IMG/VR virus record: IMGVR_UViG_3300049845_000616
Location: 1-20,697 of that record
Length of the DNA stretch: 20,697 nt
Direction: 5' to 3' (one strand)
From: a virus
Part shown: piece after piece, positions 14,952 to 19,812 of the stretch
How positions within the stretch are numbered: position 1 is the stretch's first letter
How the letters are laid out: each line of letters starts with the position of its first letter
Program-made: the position numbers and the translations under genes
Notes under the pieces: generated by a model
What the model was told of the DNA's origin: nothing
Seen by the model: the letters and a program-made list of their open reading frames with translations, nothing else
Databases searched by the model: none

Positions 14952-14964
14952 ACCCGGAAACGAC

Positions 14965-14987
14965 CGAGGGGGCCTTAGGCCCCCTCG
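14965..14987 (+). terminator. 10-bp hairpin after the homing endonuclease
   Basis: CGAGGGGGCC (14965-14974) pairs perfectly with GGCCCCCTCG (14978-14987) around the loop TTA, 13 bases after the endonuclease stop. The tract after it (TGTATGGTACTGTGT) is only moderately T-rich. It resembles the hairpin at 3121-3154 (CGAGGGGCC arms), so this may be a common terminator type in this phage. Confidence 0.6.
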
Positions 14988-15007
14988 TGTATGGTACTGT
15001 GTCTTCA

Positions 15008-15026
15008 GCCGGTCAGGTCAACCGGC
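15008..15026. terminator. Small hairpin after the membrane-protein gene
   Basis: GCCGGT (15008-15013) pairs with ACCGGC (15021-15026) around a seven-base loop. It lies just beyond the 21-base palindromic repeat that follows the gene ending at 15052, so the two may together form the 3' end of the minus-strand transcript that meets the endonuclease transcript head-on. Confidence 0.35.
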
Positions 15027-15043
15027 GTCGCCTGGTGTCGCCG
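15023..15043. repeat. Palindromic intergenic repeat, copy 1
   Basis: This 21-base element matches the copy at 19786-19806 at 19 of 21 positions. Its right arm is GGTGTCGCCG and its left arm carries two changes (CGGCGTCGCC), so one pair is mismatched and one becomes G-T. It starts eight bases after the stop of the small membrane protein (minus strand). It is likely a transcript-end element. Confidence 0.5.
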
Positions 15044-15051
15044 AGGCGGTG

Positions 15052-15237
15052 CTATCGGCGAGGCCGATCAAAGCGCATAACCAGCCAGATCAGCCCGTTG
15101 AACGGAGCCAAGAAGATCTTCTTCAGCCCTGATGGTTCTTGACGGCTGCCAAGGGTGTGCACGATCCAGACGATGAACCCGATAGCCAGGTACAGCAGAA
15201 GTGCCAGGATCACGATGATGATGGTGGACATGCTCAT
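15052..15237 (-). CDS. Small single-segment membrane protein
   Basis: This is a 61-residue protein. A long hydrophobic segment at residues ~5-30 (IIIVILALLLYLAIGFIVWIVHTLG) is followed by a short basic linker, a second weakly hydrophobic stretch (FLAPFNGLIWLVM) and a basic end (RFDRPRR). The ATG has AGGAG five bases upstream. It starts eight bases past the ATP-grasp gene, so it is probably the last gene of that cluster. The family is not recognised. A role at the inner membrane of the infected cell, such as exclusion, anchoring or lysis timing, is only a guess. Confidence 0.75.
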   Translation of the reverse strand: MSMSTIIIVILALLLYLAIGFIVWIVHTLGSRQEPSGLKKIFLAPFNGLIWLVMRFDRPRR

Positions 15238-15245
15238 AGGAACTC

Positions 15246-16109
15246 CTACATTTTCACGATAGCGTTCAACAACGCGGAAACGTCAGCGTGGTACAGACCA
15301 GAGCAGTTGATGCAGTTGTACTCCACGATCCGTAGCCTTCCGTCTGACAGCACAGCTATGTCCAGCGTGAACGCCCGAGCGGGCTCGTAGAGCAGTGCCC
15401 AGGCTTGGGCTTGATCGAACACAGTGGTTGGAACAGTGGAATCGTACTCGACCTCACCATGCAACATGTACTGCGAGCCGGTGATGACTCGCCCGTTCAC
15501 CACGAAGAACCGGTACTCGCGCTCGATGTCCTTGACCTGCGACATCAGCACCGTTCCATCTTGCTCGATGTACTCGTGCAATGAAACGTCAACCATGCCT
15601 TCGTGAATGAACTGGTTCAGCGTCATGCCAGCGCTGACAACGCCGCCCTTGAAGGCCTTCAAGTCTGTGGTGGGCTTGAAGAACGCGTCGTACGACAGCT
15701 CCTCGTGCAGGACCTGGCTGATTGGCAGGACTCGAGCGCTGGCATTCAACAGGTACTGTCCAATGTACGGGCTCTTGATGTACGTGGCCTGATCAAAGGC
15801 CACCGGATCGTAGAAGATCCCAGCCAACAAGCTTTGGCGCAAGGCCTCGGCATGCTCAGCGGTGGCATGCACAAAGATCTCGTTGGACTTGACGCTTTGG
15901 TCGATCAGAATCCTGAGGACCTTTGTCGAGCAGTGCACGAACGTCGGCTCGACAATGAAGTCCTCCCAGCCCGTGAGCTCATTCGTGAACGGAATGCATC
16001 CAAACGAGTGGTGCCGCAACCCGACAGCCTTCAAGGCCTCGAGCATTCTGGTCTCCGCCTCTTCATTGATGCGGAGACCAGAGGTTTGGATCGCGACCGC
16101 GTGGATCAT
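15246..16109 (-). CDS. ATP-grasp ligase, R2K type
   Basis: This 287-residue protein resembles the R2K clade of ATP-grasp enzymes, which are common in phages and thought to join an amino or peptide group to a carboxylate using ATP. Signature segments are FFKPTTDLKAFKGG (143-156), the metal/nucleotide segment REYRFFVVNGRVITG (197-211) and the terminal IVEYNCINCSGLYHADV (261-277), the typical ExN...SG end of the active site. The frame is open to 16172, but I use the ATG at 16109 because it overlaps the upstream stop (ATGA). No Shine-Dalgarno is visible, so translation depends on coupling. The substrate is unknown. It lies in a cluster with an HD-Pnk gene. Confidence 0.78.
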   Translation of the reverse strand: MIHAVAIQTSGLRINEEAETRMLEALKAVGLRHHSFGCIPFTNELTGWEDFIVEPTFVHCSTKVLRILIDQSVKSNEIFVHATAEHAEALRQSLLAGIFYDPVAFDQATYIKSPYIGQYLLNASARVLPISQVLHEELSYDAFFKPTTDLKAFKGGVVSAGMTLNQFIHEGMVDVSLHEYIEQDGTVLMSQVKDIEREYRFFVVNGRVITGSQYMLHGEVEYDSTVPTTVFDQAQAWALLYEPARAFTLDIAVLSDGRLRIVEYNCINCSGLYHADVSALLNAIVKM

Positions 16110-16888
16110 ACGAACTGTGGCGCGATCTTCTTCATAGCCGCCGTGCTTTTCTCGCCGAACTCCAGAACCCAAGGCATGGGCCAGCCCTGCTCGCTTGTCG
16201 AGCCGCTCAGCAGCCGTTGAAGCATGGTCTCGATACGGTCCTCACCACCAAAGGTCGGCTGCTTGTGATGCACCGAGAGATCCGCCTCGTACACCGCCAC
16301 GGTGCCGTTCTTGACCAGCATCGTCACGACAGGCACGATGTTCTCCTCGCACTGCTCACCGCTGAACATGGTGCATGCCAGGTCGATGTACGGGAAGGCC
16401 TTGGCGAGCTCGATCCAGTCGTTCTCGATCTCTTCCACCGATGGCCACTTCCCGTAATTGTGTCCATCGCTGAAGATGTCACCTTCAGGTGAGCACCAAC
16501 CGTGCGGGCCACCGATGTATGCGCTGGACAGCCAGCTGTTGTTCACGTACTGCGTCTTGACGATGCCCATCTCCTTGCACCAGTCCTCGAGGACCCCGTA
16601 CGTATCCGAGACCGACTTCCCGGCAGCGAGCTTCTCTTGGCGCTGCCCATCGGTCAGGCGGTACCAGCTGTCCTGCTCGTCGAACAGCTTCTGCCAACCG
16701 AAGATCTTGAAGCAGTACTCCTTGAACCGGTGGTTGTTCCCGAAGCCGTACGGTGACGGCATGTGGAAGTTCGAGTCCGTGCGGAACAGGATGTCCTTGG
16801 CCTGTTCGGGCGTCACGCTCTTACCGGTGACGAAGGCCATGGGCCACTTGGGCAGGCCAGGGTACTGCTCTCTAGACAGACGGTTCAT
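16106..16888 (-). CDS. Unknown protein between HD-Pnk and ATP-grasp genes
   Basis: This is a 260-residue soluble protein. It is rich in aromatics and has well-defined motifs: WPMAFVTGKSVTPEQAKDIL near the start, then GGPHGWCSPEGDIF and DGHNYGKWPSVEEI in the middle, and VYEADLSVHH in the last third. The many Trp, Gly and His in short conserved-looking blocks suggest an enzyme or a specific binding protein, but I know no function for it. The frame could start at TTG 16900. The ATG at 16888 is preferred because GGAG lies six bases before it, directly after the HD-Pnk stop. It overlaps the ATP-grasp gene, so the two products are made together. Confidence 0.82.
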   Translation of the reverse strand: MNRLSREQYPGLPKWPMAFVTGKSVTPEQAKDILFRTDSNFHMPSPYGFGNNHRFKEYCFKIFGWQKLFDEQDSWYRLTDGQRQEKLAAGKSVSDTYGVLEDWCKEMGIVKTQYVNNSWLSSAYIGGPHGWCSPEGDIFSDGHNYGKWPSVEEIENDWIELAKAFPYIDLACTMFSGEQCEENIVPVVTMLVKNGTVAVYEADLSVHHKQPTFGGEDRIETMLQRLLSGSTSEQGWPMPWVLEFGEKSTAAMKKIAPQFV

Positions 16889-16889
16889 G

Positions 16890-18041
16890 TCATTCTCCAA
16901 TGATGGTCAGGACCTGATCAACTTCATCGCCCAGCCAGGCTAGACGAACGGCATCGTACTGCGCACGGACGCTGCGCTCGACGACATGCTTGTCGGTACG
17001 TGTCTGTTGGCGAGCCAACAGCGTACCAAACGAGTTCCAGAACTCAGCCGCGACCACATGGTACGCGTGCTGACGCGCGGTTTGAACGAACATCGCGCGA
17101 CGCTTTCTCGAGGAGTTCACAACGTCTACGACGACGTCATGTCCCTCATGAGCGGCGCGCTTGAAGGTCTCATGCATCTTGGTCACGAAGTACTTGTCGA
17201 ACTCCGAGCCGTGATCGATCGTGCAGTACCGCCAGGCGAGGTCATAGAACTCGGGTGATGGCATGCTGGTTTTCTCGACACCAGTCTGGAGCGTGAACCA
17301 CTCTTCCTTGGTGTCGTCAGCGCTGATCACGCTGATGCCACGGGACATGAACCCAGGACGCAGCCCGTTGCGAAAGGTGGTCTTGCCAGAACCAGACGGC
17401 CCAATCAAGATGTACGCGTTCCTCGCGGCACGCGAGAACATTGGAGTTGCGTTGATGGAGTCAAAGACATGAATCCAGTCCTCGACCGCCGCAAGCTTCT
17501 GCTCGTGGTCGTCACTGATCCTGCCAGCGGCGTCCGAGCGCAGCACGTCATAGAACGTCTGGATGGTCAGCCCAACCTCATCCAGTGCGGAGATGGTTCC
17601 GATCTTGAGGCCAAGGCGCTTCTGCTTGTCCTTGTACCCATACGGAAGGTGATGCTCGATCAACCAACGGATGGCACGCGCCTGCAGAGGGCGGATGTGC
17701 TCGCGCAGGCCCATGCGCAGGTACGCGTCCATGAACCCGTTCGCGCTGGGCCCTTCGTGGCCAGCGTACCGTCGGTACACGGATCCATCCTCACGCTGCA
17801 CGACCTCCTCAGCAGAGGGCTTGCCAACGTCATGGAACAACAGCGCCATGCGGCTCACCAGGTTCTCATCTTCCGTACGGTGCGGGGCGAACCGCTGGTT
17901 GTACTGCTCAAGCACCATCTCCGTGTGCACTGCAACGTTGGCTTCACGGTGCCATGGGGAATCTTCAACGGTGCGCTCCATCTCCTGGTACTCAGGGGAC
18001 GAGCGGAACCGCGCCAAGAACGCGTCAAAATCAAAGGCCAC
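16890..18041 (-). CDS. HD phosphohydrolase / polynucleotide kinase fusion (HD-Pnk-like)
   Basis: This is a 383-residue two-domain enzyme. Residues ~30-190 form an HD domain with His39, His70-Asp71 (LFHDVGK), His95, His130-His131 and Asp170. Residues ~208-383 form a P-loop kinase with Walker A GPSGSGKT (214-221) and VVDVVN (about 301-306) as a likely phosphate-donor-side strand. Bacterial HD-Pnk proteins with this order heal broken RNA or DNA ends: the HD domain removes 2',3'-cyclic or 3' phosphate and the kinase phosphorylates the 5'-OH. T4 PseT does the same job with a different phosphatase domain on the other side. A role in repairing cleaved tRNA is inferred. No partner ligase is seen here. 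The start is GTG with AGGAGG four bases upstream, inside a hairpin. Confidence 0.85.
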   Translation of the reverse strand: MAFDFDAFLARFRSSPEYQEMERTVEDSPWHREANVAVHTEMVLEQYNQRFAPHRTEDENLVSRMALLFHDVGKPSAEEVVQREDGSVYRRYAGHEGPSANGFMDAYLRMGLREHIRPLQARAIRWLIEHHLPYGYKDKQKRLGLKIGTISALDEVGLTIQTFYDVLRSDAAGRISDDHEQKLAAVEDWIHVFDSINATPMFSRAARNAYILIGPSGSGKTTFRNGLRPGFMSRGISVISADDTKEEWFTLQTGVEKTSMPSPEFYDLAWRYCTIDHGSEFDKYFVTKMHETFKRAAHEGHDVVVDVVNSSRKRRAMFVQTARQHAYHVVAAEFWNSFGTLLARQQTRTDKHVVERSVRAQYDAVRLAWLGDEVDQVLTIIGE

Positions 18042-18044
18042 AAT

Positions 18045-18067
18045 GCCTCCTAGTCAGCCTAGGAGGC
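18045..18067 (-). promoter_or_regulatory. Hairpin covering the HD-Pnk ribosome binding site
   Basis: The minus-strand arm GCCTCCTAG (18067-18059), the loop GCTGA and CTAGGAGGC (18053-18045) give nine perfect pairs. The AGGAGG that serves the GTG start at 18041 lies wholly in the 3' arm. In any transcript entering from upstream the ribosome binding site would be masked. Confidence 0.7.
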
Positions 18068-18068
18068 T

Positions 18069-18096
18069 ATTGTACCGGGGATTAGCTCCTTGTCAT
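18069..18096 (-). promoter_or_regulatory. Sigma-70-like promoter at the HD-Pnk hairpin
   Basis: On the minus strand ATGACA (18096-18091, five of six to TTGACA) and TACAAT (18074-18069, five of six to TATAAT) are separated by 16 bases. The expected start is near 18062, inside the 5' arm of the hairpin, so its transcripts would lack most of that arm and expose the AGGAGG. Confidence 0.6.
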
Positions 18097-18115
18097 CTCA
18101 ATTCTGGGCTCAAGA

Positions 18116-18322
18116 TCAGTGCGTGATCTCGCGGACGAAGATCCGAACCTCTGGCACGTGCATCGGGTGCACGACGTCCGTGACGTCGAAGTACGCCCCG
18201 TCAAGCACGACGCGCTCACCGATCCGAGGCGGCGGGCGCAGGACCGCGAAGCCGCGTGGGTCGAGCGCGATGGGCGTGACCTCGATGGGCGCACGGGTTT
18301 CGGAGTAGAAGATGTACTTCAT
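18116..18322 (-). CDS. Small unknown protein
   Basis: This is a 68-residue protein predicted to be mostly beta strand (KYIFYSET, GERVVLDGAYFDVTDVVHP, VRIFVREI). It resembles in style the many short phage accessory proteins but belongs to no family I recognise. The ATG overlaps the stop of the 59-codon gene upstream (ATGA) and no clear Shine-Dalgarno is present, so translation is probably coupled. It is the last gene of the small-gene run. The next 74 bases hold the HD-Pnk promoter and hairpin. Confidence 0.7.
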   Translation of the reverse strand: MKYIFYSETRAPIEVTPIALDPRGFAVLRPPPRIGERVVLDGAYFDVTDVVHPMHVPEVRIFVREITH

Positions 18323-18498
18323 GCGGGGGCGCTCAGGTCCTGGATCATCCGCACGGCCTTCGCCGCACGATGACGATCCTGGCCGTAGTGGAAGAACAGC
18401 TCGGTGAGTGCGTGAATGCGCTCCAGCACTGGCAGGTTCTCGTCCTCGCCCTTGGCGAGGAGCTCCTTTTCAAGCTGCAACCAGGCGTTGACGTTCAT
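18319..18498 (-). CDS. Small helical unknown protein
   Basis: This 59-residue frame is fixed by overlaps at both ends: its ATG overlaps the upstream stop (AAATGA) and its TGA overlaps the next ATG. The protein is helical and charged, with LQLEKELLAKGEDENLPVLE followed by RIHALTELFFHYGQDRHRAAK. No known motif is seen. The continuous frame and the regular overlaps are the support for calling it a gene. Confidence 0.65.
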   Translation of the reverse strand: MNVNAWLQLEKELLAKGEDENLPVLERIHALTELFFHYGQDRHRAAKAVRMIQDLSAPA

Positions 18499-18653
18499 TT
18501 GTCCGAGACGTTGATGGTCATGGTGTCGCCGAGTTCGACCCCGTGCTCGAACTCGATGTCGCTGATGGCCCGCCGCAGGCTCGCTTCGATGTGATCAGCG
18601 TACTCTTCCTCGACTTCGAGCTGCACGGTGATGAGCTTCACGGGAATGGTCAT
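18495..18653 (-). CDS. Small acidic unknown protein
   Basis: This 52-residue frame starts at an ATG with GGAG six bases upstream. It starts with a beta-like IPVKLITVQLEVEEEY, continues with a helix (IEASLRRAISDIEFEHG) and ends VELGDTMTINVSDK. It is acidic, with no membrane segment. Its stop overlaps the following gene (ATGA). The family is not recognised. Confidence 0.65.
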   Translation of the reverse strand: MTIPVKLITVQLEVEEEYADHIEASLRRAISDIEFEHGVELGDTMTINVSDK

Positions 18654-18662
18654 GAGTTCTCC

Positions 18663-19007
18663 TCAGTCAATTCGGGTGCAGACCTTGAGCTTCAGGCTCG
18701 GCAGCAGCTCGTTCAGCTTCGTGACGAACGCGCGGCAGCCGATCTCCTTGGCGTCCATCCACTGCGTGTTGTTCCCGGACGGGTTCCAGATGTCGTACCC
18801 GCCCTCGCACTCGTTCGTGTGCCCAACCTTTTGGTCCTTGCACATCTCGACGAAGCGACCGCGGGCCGGCTTGACCTTGACCCACGCAAAACCGCACGGG
18901 TACCAGGTGTTCGGGTTCTTGTTCAGGTGTTCTTGGGTCGCCTCCGCGGCGGCCTTCGTGGCGGCACGCAGCGCGTCGAGCTCGGCTTGGTAGCGGTACG
19001 GTGTCAC
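18663..19007 (-). CDS. Conserved-looking phage protein of unknown function
   Basis: This is a 114-residue protein starting at GTG 19007, chosen because it overlaps the upstream stop (GTGA) and has GAGGAG eight bases before it. The open frame itself extends to 19046. The N-terminal helix is Ala-rich (LDALRAATKAAAEATQEHL), followed by WYPCGFAWVKVKPARGRF, GYDIWNPSGNNTQWMDAKE and a final helical part. To my memory this WYPCGFAWV/IWNPS/MDAKE pattern recurs in unnamed proteins of many phages, but no function is attached. Four cysteines are present without a clear metal-binding spacing. Confidence 0.78.
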   Translation of the reverse strand: MTPYRYQAELDALRAATKAAAEATQEHLNKNPNTWYPCGFAWVKVKPARGRFVEMCKDQKVGHTNECEGGYDIWNPSGNNTQWMDAKEIGCRAFVTKLNELLPSLKLKVCTRID

Positions 19008-19270
19008 TTGAAGATCTCCTCGAGCAGTTGGTCGAGATAGGCGCACGGCTCCGTGTCGTACGCACCGAAATCAGAAAGCCCGCGCATCACAACGAGCATC
19101 ACCTCGCGAATCTCGTCCTTGGTCTTACCGTCGGCCACGTGGAACTCGAGCAGCGCATTCAGCGCGTGCGCGACACGATCAGCACCAGGCTTTGAGGTGT
19201 ACAGCTGCCAGTCCTCCGCGGTCATGCGTGCGCTGATGCGCACGACCCTCGTGATCGACAGGTTCCTCAT
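19004..19270 (-). CDS. Small unknown protein
   Basis: This is an 88-residue protein. The frame is open further upstream, but the ATG at 19270 has GGGGAG five bases before it and overlaps the preceding stop, whereas the longer version would read the neighbouring gene's DNA as a low-complexity Arg/Gln/Gly sequence. The product is helical, with VADGKTKDEIREVMLVVMRG in the middle and an acidic end (TEPCAYLDQLLEEIFK). No motif is recognised. Its stop overlaps the next start (GTGA). Confidence 0.75.
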   Translation of the reverse strand: MRNLSITRVVRISARMTAEDWQLYTSKPGADRVAHALNALLEFHVADGKTKDEIREVMLVVMRGLSDFGAYDTEPCAYLDQLLEEIFK

Positions 19271-19521
19271 CCGAGCTCCCCGTAGAACTTGATCTTGAAT
19301 CGCTCGCGGTCGGGACGAAGCTCCAGGTCCTGGGCTCGCACCCAGTTCCCATCGCCCGAGCCGTACGCCGTCGGCTCGTTGGTCTTGGTGGCGATGCGCA
19401 CGAGACCGGTGAAGGTCGACTTGTTGATCACGCCGGTCTTGACCCACTCGAAGATCAAGGCCATGGCAGGCCCGGTCTCGAGGTGCTCGATGCGCTCAGC
19501 GCATTCCTTGAAGGTCTTCAT
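19267..19521 (-). CDS. Small unknown protein
   Basis: This is an 84-residue protein with the start at ATG 19521, which shares a base with the upstream stop (TGATG). A longer in-frame start to 19602 would lie inside the previous gene and is not preferred. The first half is helical (FKECAERIEHLETGPAMALIFEW) and the second contains beta-like KSTFTGLVRIATKTN and ERFKIKFYGELG. The family is not recognised. It ends overlapping the next gene. Confidence 0.72.
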   Translation of the reverse strand: MKTFKECAERIEHLETGPAMALIFEWVKTGVINKSTFTGLVRIATKTNEPTAYGSGDGNWVRAQDLELRPDRERFKIKFYGELG

Positions 19522-19655
19522 CACCAGTACCACCGCAGGCTGCCGATCCACAGGCTGCCGTTGAAGTTCACGTTGATCTGCGTGTGCGGGACCTTGTTCC
19601 ACCAGGCTTCATACCAGGCGGTCGAGGACTGAATTTGGGCGGTTTCAGCGTTCAT
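19521..19655 (-). CDS. Very small Trp-rich protein, first of the small-gene run
   Basis: This is a 44-residue protein with six tryptophans, ending in SLRWYW. I start it at ATG 19655. A perfect TATAAT ends seven bases upstream, so the transcript could begin at or next to this ATG, making it leaderless. No Shine-Dalgarno is present. An in-frame GTG at 19760 would give 79 residues but would place the TATAAT, a UUCG hairpin and a palindrome inside coding sequence, so it is less likely. Expression of the short product is uncertain. It could also act as a leader for the genes that follow. Confidence 0.5.
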   Translation of the reverse strand: MNAETAQIQSSTAWYEAWWNKVPHTQINVNFNGSLWIGSLRWYW

Positions 19656-19661
19656 GTGGGC

Positions 19662-19667
19662 ATTATA
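19662..19667 (-). promoter_or_regulatory. Promoter -10 hexamer TATAAT
   Basis: This is a perfect TATAAT on the minus strand, before a run of seven genes. No good -35 is present 16-18 bases upstream. Instead the palindrome TGTAAC-G-GTTACA (19688-19700) lies about 33-45 bases before the expected start, where an activator would bind. The position and the gene order support a start point for the small-gene cluster. Confidence 0.5.
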
Positions 19668-19687
19668 GCCAGCACTGAACCTGGACA

Positions 19688-19700
19688 TGTAACGGTTACA
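19688..19700. promoter_or_regulatory. Palindrome TGTAAC-G-GTTACA
   Basis: This is a perfect 13-base inverted repeat just upstream of the TATAAT promoter. It contains the same hexamers as the gp32 upstream palindrome (14225-14238), with arms in opposite order. It is a candidate regulator-binding site. Confidence 0.4.
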
Positions 19701-19708
19701 GATCTGCG

Positions 19709-19729
19709 CGGCGACACCAGGTGACGACC
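19709..19729. repeat. Palindromic intergenic repeat, degenerate copy 3
   Basis: The left arm CGGCGACACC is identical to that of the copy at 19786-19806. The right arm (GGTGACGACC) carries three changes, so the palindrome is partly lost. It lies upstream of the small-gene promoter. Confidence 0.4.
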
Positions 19730-19750
19730 GTGGGACCCGAAGGTCCCACG
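19729..19750 (-). terminator. 9-bp hairpin with UUCG tetraloop
   Basis: On the minus strand CGTGGGACC, the loop TTCG and GGTCCCACG form nine perfect pairs closed by the C(UUCG)G arrangement, an unusually stable RNA tetraloop. It lies downstream of the cysteine peptidase gene and upstream of the next promoter. No U-run follows, so it is more likely a transcript-end or protective structure than a classical intrinsic terminator. Confidence 0.55.
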
Positions 19751-19785
19751 TGTTAGGCACTACAGCCTGAACGCTTCAGTGTCGT

Positions 19786-19806
19786 CGGCGACACCTGGTG
19801 TCGCCG
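19786..19806. repeat. Palindromic intergenic repeat, perfect copy 2
   Basis: The arm CGGCGACACC, a single central T and the exact inverted complement form a perfect 21-base palindrome. It begins six bases after the peptidase stop on the minus strand. A short second inverted repeat (CTGAA-CGC-TTCAG) lies just beyond. It matches 15023-15043 at 19 of 21 positions. Confidence 0.6.
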
Positions 19807-19812
19807 CAGCGG

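Noticed and set aside
15246-16172. Longer ATP-grasp frame starting at 16172
   Set aside because: The added residues (GSGVRREKHGG) are the overlapping neighbour read in another frame. The ATG at 16109 forms the ATGA junction typical of this genome.
15603-16220. Plus-strand open frame of 205 codons
   Set aside because: It is antisense to the R2K ATP-grasp gene, which has clear family motifs and a coupled start.
18667-19065. Minus-strand frame overlapping the 114-residue gene in another frame
   Set aside because: The Arg/Glu-rich product has no structure, while the chosen frame has aromatic motifs, a GTGA overlap and a good ribosome binding site.
19521-19760. 79-residue version of the first small gene, starting with GTG
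   Set aside because: It would place a UUCG hairpin, a palindrome and a perfect TATAAT within coding DNA. The shorter start is preferred, though not proven.
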